NCBI RefSeq assembly: GCF_000802205.1
Contig: NZ_CP012850.1
Coordinates: 1,798,001 to 1,862,000 of the forward strand
DNA: 64,000 bases
Source: Candidatus Nitrosocosmicus oleophilus
GTDB lineage: Archaea > Thermoproteota > Nitrososphaeria > Nitrososphaerales > Nitrososphaeraceae
Direction: 5' to 3'
Position 1 is the stretch's first letter. Every line of letters starts with the position of its first letter. The notes under the pieces are model-generated. The model was not told the DNA's origin, did no database searches, and saw only the letters and a program-made list of their open reading frames with translations. The position numbers and the translations under genes were made by a program. Positions 1 to 9,103 of this stretch are shown here, one piece after another.

Positions 1-91
1 TGTATTATAAAAGTATATTGAAGGTTAATATCATATTTCAAACTGGCCTTATCACTAAATGAATACGGAAGTAACTGGATTGATTCTTGTA

Positions 92-1078
92 TTATTTTGT
101 AAGGTTGTTAAGCCATCCTAATTTCCTGAAATAGTAAAGCATTATGATTACCGATCCAACTGAAAAACACACGGTAACGATTAAGGGCATAAAATCTATT
201 AGGCTGTAGCTATAATTCGTACTTCCTGGGATATTAATATTCATTCCATAAAATGTTCCGACTACTGTTACTGGAATTGATAACGTAAATAAGATTGTCA
301 AGAAACTCAATATCTTGTTAGTTTTCTCACTGCTTAACATATGATCTGTATCTTTGTAAATCTCGATGGTTTCCTTTGACTCGTCTAACGCTTCGAGTAC
401 CTTGGAAACATGATCATTTATATCATTAAAATACGAAATAAGGTCTTCTTCTTCTACGTCGGTAGAGAATTTTCTTACGTCCCTTGAAATAACTTCAAGC
501 ATAATTCTCTTTAGAGGCAGTACTATTCGCCGAAGAGTGGTTATTTCTCGCCTCAGCATGGAAATTTCTTTTGCGACAGCCACCTTGTCATCAAAAACTG
601 CATCCTCAATATCATCCAAGTTGCCGATCACCTTCATCAATATGTGAAGCAAATCATCCACCAGAGCGTCCAATATAGAATGTAAGAGATATCCTGGGGA
701 ATTTCCCATTATGTTTTGTTTGTTCTTTCCATTATCCATTTTGCAAGCCTGAAATAGTTCAGAAAGTGGCCTCAAGTCACCGTGCTGAATGGATATTAGA
801 AAGTCTTTTCCAATGAATAACGAGAGTTGACTAAATCCGGGTGAAGTCTTTTGCTTCTGGGTCGTCGGGAATTGTAAGATAATAAAAACATGATCCTCGT
901 ACCTATCTATTTTAGGTAATTGATTTTTGGACAAACAATCTTCTATGTTTAACTCATGGAGAGAATACTCCTTGGAAACCAAATCCATTTTTTCCCTTGT
1001 AGGCTGTTCGATATACACCCATTCCAATCCTCTACTACCCAGTGAATCCAACCCTTGAAATCGATTAGATAACTTCAT
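92..1078 (-). CDS. corA: CorA-type Mg2+/Co2+ transporter
   Basis: This is a divalent metal ion channel of the CorA (2-TM-GxN) family, expected to work as a pentamer taking up Mg2+ across the cytoplasmic membrane. The 328-residue length is normal. A long acidic, helical cytoplasmic domain (about residues 1-255) is followed by two membrane helices near the C-terminus. The signature YGMN sits at the end of the first helix (G278-M279-N280), and a short basic tail (YYFRKLGW) closes the protein. It is the first gene in the window and stands alone on the minus strand. The family call is firm; the metal preferred (Mg2+, Co2+ or Ni2+) cannot be read from sequence. Confidence 0.95.
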   Translation of the reverse strand: MKLSNRFQGLDSLGSRGLEWVYIEQPTREKMDLVSKEYSLHELNIEDCLSKNQLPKIDRYEDHVFIILQFPTTQKQKTSPGFSQLSLFIGKDFLISIQHGDLRPLSELFQACKMDNGKNKQNIMGNSPGYLLHSILDALVDDLLHILMKVIGNLDDIEDAVFDDKVAVAKEISMLRREITTLRRIVLPLKRIMLEVISRDVRKFSTDVEEEDLISYFNDINDHVSKVLEALDESKETIEIYKDTDHMLSSEKTNKILSFLTILFTLSIPVTVVGTFYGMNINIPGSTNYSYSLIDFMPLIVTVCFSVGSVIIMLYYFRKLGWLNNLTK

Positions 1079-1169
1079 CCTACATAACCTTTGTTAGTCT
1101 CAATTAACTTCAATAACTCCCTACTAATTAATCTACTACGGACCAAATCTCTACTTCTTAAATATATAA

Positions 1170-1550
1170 CTACTTTCTAGGTGGAAAGTCCTTCAAATTA
1201 TCTGACTTACACCTGTGGCAATTCATTGACTCCGATGAGGAGAGGTAATTAATATAATAACAGTTTGAACATTGTTTTCGTACAAACCTGGATTTTAAGA
1301 TGATTTTACCAGTATCTTTTTTGACGATCAAAACATTCCTATCATGGAGATCATATATAACAGTATTAAATAATTTGGTTATTTCTTCCACTTTCCAATC
1401 CCTATATTTGAGGTAGTTTTCTTTCATATAACTGCAGATTTCGTTATTATCAAATATGCTCTCAAAATCCTCACCATTTCTATTGTTTACCCGAAAGAAA
1501 TAATCTCGCAAATACCATTCAAATTCAAATGACAGAATTTCAGTATTCAA
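1170..1550 (-). CDS. Small zinc-ribbon protein of unknown function
   Basis: A 126-residue protein that I do not recognise by name. The N-terminal 90 residues are mixed helix and strand, rich in aromatic and acidic residues. The C-terminal 35 residues form a treble-clef or zinc-ribbon-like knuckle pair, CSNC then CHRC separated by about 15 residues, followed by a basic end (DFPPRK). Thaumarchaeota carry many such small zinc-ribbon proteins, usually assumed to bind nucleic acid or protein. It lies 91 bp upstream of corA on the same strand, so co-transcription is possible but not shown. Confidence 0.7.
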   Translation of the reverse strand: MNTEILSFEFEWYLRDYFFRVNNRNGEDFESIFDNNEICSYMKENYLKYRDWKVEEITKLFNTVIYDLHDRNVLIVKKDTGKIILKSRFVRKQCSNCYYINYLSSSESMNCHRCKSDNLKDFPPRK

Positions 1551-1652
1551 GTTCTTTTTTAATAAATACCATTATTTTTTAATTCTTTCGGTTTGAATGT
1601 TCAAAGTAATAATGACTTTTTATTTGATCAACCGGTTGATGGATTATAGAGT

Positions 1653-2744
1653 TCATGAAGTTGAAGGCAAATCTGCAACTTGCATGGAAATTAGCTTCTT
1701 TAATCTCGGCAGATTGTAACCCAAATGAGCAGAAATAGGTATAATATGATCTATGTTTTCAGTTACATTCAACTCGTTCATCTTGTTCATTATTTCATTA
1801 TTTTTTACCATGTCTATCTTGTTTAAGACTAGTATGCATTTTTGAAATGGAATTTGCAATTTTGATAAGATTTCTAGTGAACTCATCAATTTTTTCTTTA
1901 TAATTGGAACATCGTCGGTAAAATCAATTATCAATAAGATCACGTTAGCATAATTCAGTTCAGATAGCGTAGACTTGAATGCTTCGATCATGTATGGTGG
2001 TAGCTTACTAATGAACCCAATTGTATCTGATACAAGAACTTTCCTTCCTTCAATCTGCGAAGAACGAGTAAATGTTGTCAATGTTGTAAACAGCTTCGTA
2101 CTGGTCTCCTTATTCTCGTTGGTAAGGATGTTAAACAATGATGTTTTACCAGCAGAAGTATAGCCAGTTAACGATATCAATGGAATGCTGCTTGAGAGTC
2201 TTTGGATCCTGTGGAGGGCCCTTTTTCTCTCCTCAGCTTGTAGTTTTTTCTTTAACAACGTGGTTCTCCTTTTAATATCTAAAATGTGCACGTCTGCATC
2301 GTATTTTCCTAAGCCATAAAATCCGGGCTGCTCACCTAGCTTTGCCAGCCTTGCCTTCTCTTTTACTCTGACAATATCATATTTTAGCTGCGCTAACTTT
2401 ACTTGAATCTTTGATTCATTTGTTACTGCTCTATTTAGGAAAATTTCTAGAATCAGTTTTTCCCTATCCACAATTTCTATCTTGCACAATCTTGCAAGAT
2501 TGTATTGTTGACTTGGTTTTAGAATTTCATCATATATGATTACGTCAGGTTTCAATGCCGCAACTCTCTCCTTGATCTCTTCTGCCTTGCCCTTTCCGAC
2601 ACCGAATCTAGAACGGGTAATGTTTTTCTGGCTAATCACTTCTAGGATAGAATATCCAACTGATTCAGCAAGGCCTCTCGCCTCGGATAGGGCAAATTGG
2701 TTTGGATATGTGATTAATATCGCTTTCCTACCCTCTGAATACAT
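1653..2744 (-). CDS. hflX: Ribosome-associated GTPase HflX
   Basis: HflX is a translational GTPase that binds the large ribosomal subunit and splits stalled or hibernating ribosomes under stress. The N-terminal glycine-rich HflX domain (RFGVGKGKAEEI, then DEILKPSQQYNLA) leads into a coiled-coil linker. The G domain carries P-loop GYTSAGKTS, switch II DTIGF and G4 NKID. The 363 residues match archaeal HflX, which is shorter than many bacterial forms. The ATG at 2744 is favoured because the N-terminal sequence (KAILITYPNQ) is typical for the family. It is divergent from the acetyltransferase at 2872. Confidence 0.93.
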   Translation of the reverse strand: MYSEGRKAILITYPNQFALSEARGLAESVGYSILEVISQKNITRSRFGVGKGKAEEIKERVAALKPDVIIYDEILKPSQQYNLARLCKIEIVDREKLILEIFLNRAVTNESKIQVKLAQLKYDIVRVKEKARLAKLGEQPGFYGLGKYDADVHILDIKRRTTLLKKKLQAEERKRALHRIQRLSSSIPLISLTGYTSAGKTSLFNILTNENKETSTKLFTTLTTFTRSSQIEGRKVLVSDTIGFISKLPPYMIEAFKSTLSELNYANVILLIIDFTDDVPIIKKKLMSSLEILSKLQIPFQKCILVLNKIDMVKNNEIMNKMNELNVTENIDHIIPISAHLGYNLPRLKKLISMQVADLPSTS

Positions 2745-2871
2745 TAATTTTAAATTTTCTATTCAAAGTATCCAATTTAAACCATCGACTCATTTGACCA
2801 CCATCACTCTGGGGTTTTGATAATAAATATTTGGTAAAGTTAAATAATTTGTCTTAAATATTATATATTGT

Positions 2872-3369
2872 TTGCAACTAGCATTAAGGAGAGTTAACGG
2901 CTATATAATCCGAAGATGTGCTTATGAAGATTTAAATTCGGTAATCAGCATTAATTTAAAGACTCTTCCGGAACACTATACCGAGTATTTTTTCGAGTCT
3001 CTTTTACGCGAAATTCCAGAAGCATTTATCATTGCTGAAATTAATAATGTGGTGGTAGGCTATATAATGTGCAAATTAGAATTTGGTTTCTCGAATTTTA
3101 GGAAACTCGGGTTCGTGAAAAAGGGCCATGTCGTATCAATAGCATTGTTGCAAGAGCACAGAGGAAAAAGTATAGGTGAGGCATTGATGATGGAAGGAAT
3201 TAACGGGGTATCAACAAGAAAGGGTGACGAAATATATCTAGAAGTTCGTACTAGTAACGGTCCTGCAATCTCATTATACCAAAAACTTGGATTTCAAATC
3301 AAATCCGTATTGAAATCTTATTATAGAGATGGGGAAGATGCCAACTTGATGGCTTTGGAAATAGCGTAA
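2872..3369 (+). CDS. GNAT N-acetyltransferase, RimI/Ard1-like
   Basis: A GNAT-fold acetyltransferase of 165 residues that uses acetyl-CoA. The acetyl-CoA pyrophosphate loop is visible as QEHRGKSIGEALM (motif A), preceded by the VVSIALL strand and followed by YLEVRTSNGPAISLYQKLGF (motif B), which is characteristic of RimI and NatA-type protein N-terminal acetyltransferases. The substrate is therefore probably a protein alpha-amino group, though this is inferred. The start is a TTG shortly after an AT-rich TATA-like stretch (around 2850-2865), consistent with a leaderless transcript. No close operon partner is seen. Confidence 0.85.
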   Translation: MQLALRRVNGYIIRRCAYEDLNSVISINLKTLPEHYTEYFFESLLREIPEAFIIAEINNVVVGYIMCKLEFGFSNFRKLGFVKKGHVVSIALLQEHRGKSIGEALMMEGINGVSTRKGDEIYLEVRTSNGPAISLYQKLGFQIKSVLKSYYRDGEDANLMALEIA

Positions 3370-3439
3370 AACAAACAAATTCAAAGATTATCTTTGTGCC
3401 AAAATATGAATTAAATATCTGATATTTTGCTATATCAGT

Positions 3440-3574
3440 ATGAATATCTTTGAGCCCTCCACCTTATTGGCTATTTTCCCATATGTTTTCATCTCTGCTT
3501 TTCCAATATTTGGGATAATATTGGTTACATATTGGTTGGTAAAGGACTGGAGATTAAAAATCAAAAAAAATTGA
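3440..3574 (+). CDS. Putative 44-residue single-span membrane protein
   Basis: A short ATG-started frame encoding 44 residues. The N-terminus is short and polar (MNIFEPSTL), the middle of about 26 residues is strongly hydrophobic (LLAIFPYVFISAF, then GIILVTYWLV), and the tail is basic (KDWRLKIKKN). This is the pattern of a single membrane helix with its C-terminus inside the cell. It lies 70 bp downstream of the acetyltransferase on the same strand. Nothing identifies a family. The regular hydrophobic/positive layout supports a real gene, but the short length leaves doubt. Confidence 0.45.
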   Translation: MNIFEPSTLLAIFPYVFISAFPIFGIILVTYWLVKDWRLKIKKN

Positions 3575-4010
3575 TTTAAAAGTAGTTTTTGGTTTCAACT
3601 TCCTTTATCATCATAATACCGTTAATTGGTATAGGGATTGAATTTCTTGTCATTTTATGCACTGCCTATGATCGATGGATTTTTTATCTTACCACGTAAA
3701 ATGGAAGTCTCAACATCATATTTGTACCACGCCCTTTAGAACCATTACTATGGTTCATCTTAGAAAAACCACGTGCAGATCAGAGTCAAAATCTTGTGTT
3801 AAAGGATGTCAGGATAAACGCGCAATGAAAAAACTACTTGTCTATACTTTTAATTTCAAATTTTGTTCTTTGGAGAAAAAAAATTCTATCAAAACCAACT
3901 GATAAGATTCTTCTATTGTAGACAATAAACGATTATTATTTAACCAATGAGTACATTTTTTTTTATCCTGTATTTAATCTAACTAGACTATTAGGGTCAT
4001 TGAAATCAGT
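3575..4010 (+). other. Intergenic, no supported gene
   Basis: AT-rich stretch. A 75-codon frame at 3675-3902 has no domain, a Cys/Lys/Ser-biased composition and no promoter spacing, so I do not call it. I see no RNA gene or repeat here. Confidence 0.5.
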
Positions 4011-4304
4011 TTGCTGATAAAGGGGAGAGAAAGGGGTAAAACAAAGTATCGGGACAAGTGTCAAATCTTTTACTTAATTGTAAAGAGTTGTATAGGCAAG
4101 TATCAAACCAAAAATAAGCTTAGTTACTACAGTTCATATAAAAGATTGAATGAATATTTGGCAGACTTGATACGTTTGAATATGCTACTCTTTGACGAAA
4201 AAAAGCAAAGATTCATAGCGACTCCCAAGGGAAATGATTTTGTACGAAAATATGATAATATTATAGAGTACATCCCATCTTTCAAAACAGATTATGAGAT
4301 CTAG
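4011..4304 (+). CDS. Small winged-helix DNA-binding protein
   Basis: A 97-residue protein matching the short winged helix-turn-helix proteins common in Thaumarchaeota (HTH_45-like). A basic start (KGRERGKTKYRDK) is followed by helices (IFYLIVKSCIGK), a recognition region (SYYSSYKRLNEYLADLIRLNML), and a two-stranded wing ending in the typical ATPKGNDFVRKYDNII. It probably acts as a local transcription regulator. The target is unknown; the membrane protein and TetR gene just downstream are candidates. The TTG start is the most upstream possible, and a slightly later start is also plausible. Confidence 0.75.
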   Translation: MLIKGRERGKTKYRDKCQIFYLIVKSCIGKYQTKNKLSYYSSYKRLNEYLADLIRLNMLLFDEKKQRFIATPKGNDFVRKYDNIIEYIPSFKTDYEI

Positions 4305-4483
4305 TTACAACCATTAGTGAAGGTGGACATCCTCTTTATTTAATACCAAACCTGTTCAAATATTCTATTTATAAAGGTCAATCTGAAGGCCACTATCATT
4401 CATTCACGTAATTAAAGCTCATAGCCCCATCCTTCATATTCTATAAGGTTATTGTATTTCTCTATAACGATTCTATTAGTTTT

Positions 4484-4513
4484 ATTGACTGACTGGTCAG
4501 TAATACTTATATG
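4484..4513 (+). promoter_or_regulatory. TetR-type operator next to TATA box
   Basis: An inverted repeat ACTGAC-TG-GTCAGT (4488-4501) lies directly upstream of a TATA-like box (ACTTATATGA, about 4505-4513). The TATA centre is about 27 bp before the ATG at 4536, which fixes that ATG as a leaderless start. The half-sites resemble operators bound by TetR/AcrR family dimers. A TetR gene is encoded at the end of the transcript, so autoregulation is the simplest reading. Confidence 0.6.
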
Positions 4514-4535
4514 ATCATGTTTGCTAGATAGATAT

Positions 4536-5678
4536 ATGGAACCAATCCTTTCTGCTTCTACCAATGCTTTTAAGTTTTCCATGATTGTGCTGATATTTGC
4601 ATCCATTGGTTCCATAATGCAAATAAGTGGAGGCAATTGGGATGTAACCTCACATTTATTGCTAACCCCGGAATCGTTTTTTACACCTTCTCATGCCCTA
4701 CTTTACACCGGGATAGGTATTTTGTCACTTTCTTCTATCATTGGTGGGATCCTTATGCTAAAATATAGAGAATTAAAGAAGAGCGGTTTAGCACTATCAT
4801 TCAAATTACTTATTATCGGATCAATAATATCAATAATATCTGGCCCAAGCGATTTTATTTGGCACCAAACTTTCGGAGTAGATGGATTTTTGAGTCCGAC
4901 GCATCTGATGCTAATTACAGGAATGCTGATTAATACTTTAGCTGTAGCAATCGGACTGGTTCGATTAAATACATTTGTCAAGAGCGGTATCTTTTCTCAA
5001 CTTGGGAGGATTTTTGCCGTTATATCCTTAATCGCATTATGGCTAATTTTGATATCCTATGTTTACATGTTTGCTCTGCCAATTTCTGATGGTGAATTAT
5101 TTAACTTTAATCTGAACCCAATAGCAGAATCGTTAATAGCATTGGTATTCTTACCCTTGATTAATTCAGGAATGTTCCTGTTTGTGTTAAAGAAAACTCG
5201 CACTTTCGGATTCGCTAGCGCTGTAGCTACAGGTGTTATCTTATTAACAGCATTTACTAGTATACTTCCGTCTCAAGCGCTTTCGAATTTTCTCCCTTTT
5301 TACCTTTTAGCGATTATTCCATTTGTATTAGTTGACATGCTAATTTATGGCAAATTACCAATAGGCAATAATAGAAAAATCAGCAATAAACAAAAATTCG
5401 CAATAGCTGGTGCTATTTCTGGTTCGCTTTTTTATGTAATAGGGTATCCTCTTCTTCCTCTGGCCCTTTCAAGTTACTTGATGCCTGTGAATTTGGAAGA
5501 GACAGGATTTGTAACAATTGTTGACATAATTCCAAGCTTTGTTAATTCTTTACACTTGGTATTGCCAATAACCATTATTATTGGTGCTATCATAGGAGTT
5601 TTGTCTGCCAGGATTTACGAAAGAATCGATGGTTTTAAGGAAAAAAATTCAAAATCTGATAAAGTGATTTATGAATAA
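4536..5678 (+). CDS. Polytopic membrane protein with duplicated His motif
   Basis: An integral membrane protein of 380 residues with about ten hydrophobic helices; I do not recognise its function. Two related segments recur: NWDVTSHLL then FFTPSHALLYTG, and DFIWHQTF then FLSPTHLMLITG. Each pairs an acidic/aromatic-His motif with a P-x-H motif at the start of a helix, so the N-terminal half looks like an internal duplication carrying four conserved histidines. Metal or haem ligation is possible but unproven. I take ATG 4536 rather than an in-frame TTG at 4521, because of TATA spacing. The stop codon overlaps the TetR start by one base (TAATG). Confidence 0.8.
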   Translation: MEPILSASTNAFKFSMIVLIFASIGSIMQISGGNWDVTSHLLLTPESFFTPSHALLYTGIGILSLSSIIGGILMLKYRELKKSGLALSFKLLIIGSIISIISGPSDFIWHQTFGVDGFLSPTHLMLITGMLINTLAVAIGLVRLNTFVKSGIFSQLGRIFAVISLIALWLILISYVYMFALPISDGELFNFNLNPIAESLIALVFLPLINSGMFLFVLKKTRTFGFASAVATGVILLTAFTSILPSQALSNFLPFYLLAIIPFVLVDMLIYGKLPIGNNRKISNKQKFAIAGAISGSLFYVIGYPLLPLALSSYLMPVNLEETGFVTIVDIIPSFVNSLHLVLPITIIIGAIIGVLSARIYERIDGFKEKNSKSDKVIYE

Positions 5679-6337
5679 TGTGTGCAAAGGTTACTTTACA
5701 ACACAAGGTAGAAATTCAAGATCGTATAATCGCTGCTGCACTAGTATCTTTTTCTAAAAAAGGATACGATAAAACAAGAATGGATGATATAGCGCTAGAG
5801 TCTAAGGTGGGCAAGGGTACAATCTACATCTATTTTAAAAGCAAAGAGGATCTTTTCTATGCATTATGTGAAAAGAACTTGATTGAACTAAGAAAACAGC
5901 TATTTTCATTATTTGTTACCAGCAATAAAAACGATGAATTAAATAATCAAAAACTGATTTCCGATACGAAGGGATACTACAATAACTTTAGTCATTTCGA
6001 AAATAGTTACATAATTTTTCTAGAAATTCTGTCAAAATCGACCCGAGATGAAAAATTAAAATCAGCAATGTATTCTCAACACAAGAAGGTGACCGAGATT
6101 ATGAAAGGATATATCCTAAGTTACCTCAAAGGTGACGAGAAAGCAATTATTCCGGATGATCGTGACATTGATTGCATTGTTATGAGTTTAATTGCAGTTT
6201 ACAACGGACTAATGATAAACAGACTACTTGGAGTAGAAGAGGAAGCAAACAAAAAGACATGGGTTGACATCGTTAGCAGAATTCTTGGGACCACCATGAC
6301 TACCATGACTACCATGACTACCCCGAAGGTAGAATAG
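5678..6337 (+). CDS. TetR/AcrR family transcriptional regulator
   Basis: A 219-residue repressor with a classical N-terminal TetR helix-turn-helix: IIAAALVSFSKKGYDKTRM, then DDIALESKVGKGTIYIYFKSKEDLF. The C-terminal helical domain should bind a ligand and dimerise. It overlaps the upstream membrane gene by one base, so the two are translationally coupled and very probably in one operon, controlled by the inverted repeat at 4488-4501. The extreme C-terminus is encoded by three 9-bp units (6296-6322) giving repeated MTT, probably a recent slippage product outside the fold. Confidence 0.92.
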   Translation: MCAKVTLQHKVEIQDRIIAAALVSFSKKGYDKTRMDDIALESKVGKGTIYIYFKSKEDLFYALCEKNLIELRKQLFSLFVTSNKNDELNNQKLISDTKGYYNNFSHFENSYIIFLEILSKSTRDEKLKSAMYSQHKKVTEIMKGYILSYLKGDEKAIIPDDRDIDCIVMSLIAVYNGLMINRLLGVEEEANKKTWVDIVSRILGTTMTTMTTMTTPKVE

Positions 6338-7328
6338 CATATCTGTGGTAAGTCTTTTGTTTGTACTTTGTTCCCTATACTAATTTCTCTTCACTACTCT
6401 AAAAATAATGCTTTTAGGTATTTGTTCGGCATCTTAATCATGTATGGCTTGTGATAATAACACTAAATGGGATATCATTAAAATAAAAAACTTGTTCAAG
6501 TGATGGGTTGTTGGAAATCTAAATTCATATTGCTTACAATTATTCTATCGGAATAAACATCTCTTCTTGAATTAATTGGGAATATTGTTAATTGTTTGAG
6601 ATAAGATCATGAAGTGTTCCATCTATATCTTTTTAACGAAGAATGTATATTACTGCGAACAAGGTTCTTATAAAAGCATATTTGCTGACAAGCCAAGATA
6701 GGTGTCTACTTATTACTTTCTATATTGACATTGATTCTATGATACCTGTAAGGATCCTTCCACTCAGTCATTGATATTTCGATCGTCATAATTAACTTCA
6801 GATTTAGGTTCTAGTGCGGGTTAGCATAAAAGAAAAGTAAAATAAAGGCTGTTAAGTAAAAAATGTCCTTTGGACATTATGGCTTTATTTCTCGCAAGCC
6901 ATCAGGATAAATGATATTGAGAAAGAATCATAACAAAAACAATCGCCTATTTCGCCTTTTTATTCCCTATAGGGTTTATAGTATGAATGAAAGATCGTGT
7001 TCTCAGAGATTGACGAGGTTCGTTAAACATAAAATTGTAAATTTAGATATTTTTTGTTTTTTCTAGTAGACACTAAATGGTAGTTTGAGGCTTAACATTT
7101 AGCTAATTAGTATTAGTTCCTTCTAGTGGGAATTTAAGTAAGTTCAATATCGTACCAATTAGACAATTTGAAATAAATTTTGACCATGGTGACAAATACA
7201 GTCGGTAAAGATTTGACAAGAAGGTTTCCTAAAAGGACCAAAAATCTTTCAATTCATATTTCAACAGAAAAATCTCTACGCGAGCCTATTTTATTAATCC
7301 TATCTTTTTATAAAAAAATGGTTTAAAG
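6338..7328. other. Gene-free 1 kb, one nested hairpin
   Basis: No coding frame with support on either strand. The only structure I see is a nested inverted repeat at 6841-6889. The inner arms AATGTCC and GGACATT are separated by TTT; the outer arms AATAAAG and CTTTATT flank them. It could fold as a two-part stem in RNA, but it has no T-tract or promoter spacing that would prove it. Confidence 0.4.
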
Positions 7329-7565
7329 TTAATTGTTTACATATTCAATTGCAATTGATTCATCACAGTTTGATAAATTCAATCTCTTTATCAATATTTC
7401 AAGGTTGCAATCATTATCTATTTGGTTTTTATCTTTAACTGCAACATACTGATTGCCATAGTCTCTCCTCAATCCATCATAATTTGAATAAAACCATTCA
7501 AAATTGTCTCTTAATTTTTCAAACTTTCTGAATGCCTCATCATTTAAAGAAGATTCAAGACTCAT
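7329..7565 (-). CDS. DUF5678 small protein
   Basis: A 78-residue protein matching the DUF5678 pattern: FEKLRDNFEWFYSNYDGLRR, then YGNQYVAVKDKNQI and a second half LEILIKRL that ends IAIEYV. The family is widespread in archaea with unknown function, and members are usually small stand-alone cytosolic proteins. The match rests on the order of the aromatic/acidic helix, the VAVKD strand and the terminal strand. No operon partner is visible; it has long gene-free flanks on both sides. Confidence 0.7.
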   Translation of the reverse strand: MSLESSLNDEAFRKFEKLRDNFEWFYSNYDGLRRDYGNQYVAVKDKNQIDNDCNLEILIKRLNLSNCDESIAIEYVNN

Positions 7566-8019
7566 CTTTCATGACTAACAATTAAATAGTAAATTCTTTC
7601 ATAAAAATGTTATGATATTTTTTATTGGTAACCTTGTAGCTTCCCAAGTAAACAATTATTGCGGCAAAAATCAGCTAGCTAGTTTGAAAATTACAGCTTT
7701 AATACCATTGAAACGCGGTCTAAGGATGGGAATTCAGGTTACGATTACCTGTGCATTTTGACTACGATAACTTGGATTATCCTAAACAATATTTGATGGT
7801 CGCAAAAAAGACTTTTATAAATATGTTAAACAATAAATCCTCTTGAATATCCTTTTGAGAACCTTTTGATGCCTATCACTTAATTAGAAAAACATTTTTG
7901 CCGATTTCCACATAGATTTGCGATTATTTGATGTACCCCAGATAGTTATGTTCTGATGACAGGAAAATTAGTAATTTCAGATGTAATGTTATTATTAGAA
8001 TGGAGATTATCTTGATTCA
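7566..8019. other. Intergenic, nothing recognised
   Basis: AT-rich spacer between two divergent genes. I see no open frame of interest, RNA gene or strong inverted repeat. Confidence 0.5.
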
Positions 8020-8625
8020 TTGAAGGGATTCCTATCTGTAGAAAGATTAGAAGGCCTGAGTGATTCTGTTCTTTTGGTCGCTTTAACGATACTAGCGTAT
8101 AATCTTATCCCTCCTACCTTAATAAATGGTCAGGCCGATCCAACGGAAGTTGACAGTTTCTTTGATAATCTTTTTGGTATGGTGTCAAGTTTTTTTGTAA
8201 TTTTTGTATTCTGGATACTATATATGAAGATACTTGATCATCTCACTGTACCAGATGACGTTGTAATACTTACATCCTTATTATTCTTTATACTTATACT
8301 AGTAACACCCGTATTTACACTGGCACAGGTACAGTATGAAAGTACTTCATCAGTAATTTTTCTTTCTATACTAATGATTATTACTGACTTTATCTTAGTT
8401 TTCATATGGAAATATATACACAAGAAACCATTGAGCGTTGACCGTGGACAAAGAGAAGTAAAAAGCATTCATAATATATTTCTTGTAATACCCACTCTAT
8501 ACACTCTTTCCATCCTATTGGCATTTTATAATATCAAACTTTCGATAATATTTCCTGTTGTGATGATTCCAGCCTTATTATTAATGAACATTCTCTTTCG
8601 GAAGAATGATAGCGGATATGGTTAA
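8020..8625 (+). CDS. TMEM175-like (DUF1211) ion channel
   Basis: A 201-residue membrane protein with six predicted helices, the size and layout of prokaryotic TMEM175 K+ channels, which assemble as tetramers. The first helix carries the family signature in the variant form RLEGLSDSVLLVALTILAY, where the usual R-x3-F-S-D has Leu in place of Phe. The hydrophobic residues lining the family pore (the I/L pattern in helix 1) are kept. Lysine-rich loops suggest a cytoplasmic N-terminus. It starts at TTG 8020 with no clear alternative ATG. The family assignment is good; selectivity is not testable here. Confidence 0.75.
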   Translation: MKGFLSVERLEGLSDSVLLVALTILAYNLIPPTLINGQADPTEVDSFFDNLFGMVSSFFVIFVFWILYMKILDHLTVPDDVVILTSLLFFILILVTPVFTLAQVQYESTSSVIFLSILMIITDFILVFIWKYIHKKPLSVDRGQREVKSIHNIFLVIPTLYTLSILLAFYNIKLSIIFPVVMIPALLLMNILFRKNDSGYG

Positions 8626-9103
8626 GACCGTTTTCAGGGTATGAATTTACAATTCCGATATTATCATATTATGTTCGATAAATTGGGCCGATAAGTCCAT
8701 AACATGTTTTAAAGATCTTTGTAAAGAATTGCAAATAGGAGAATAATGGACAATTAGGCGCAGCATCATAAACGGGGATTGATGTACTCCTATATTAGAA
8801 ATAACCAATTCAGTCCAAATAACAAAGTGCAAGTACTTTAGAAAATTATCCTGATGTTTTGTTTTTTAATGAAATCATAAGGGGAAAGGGTAGTCACGAA
8901 ATAAATGAAAAATATTATGAATATGACAGTGATTTATTCGAGAAGTTGATATCCTCTTTATGTGTTTTAAGAATATTACTCCCTTTTGATTCAACCTTTT
9001 AGTCACCATGTTAATTGTCAACACTGCTACCATTCATTTAAGAACACATCAAAAAGGGGATTGATACTTTGATTTATAGTAATTTAATACCCGATCTATT
9101 TAA
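8626..9103. other. Intergenic, nothing recognised
   Basis: A 61-codon frame on the minus strand has no family features. No RNA, repeat or terminator stands out. Confidence 0.5.

Noticed and set aside
3675-3902. 75-codon plus-strand frame
   Set aside because: No domain, odd Cys/Lys bias, no promoter spacing.
4412-4636. 74-codon minus-strand frame at the TetR operator
   Set aside because: It overlaps the start of the membrane protein gene and its promoter; composition is that of a shadow frame.
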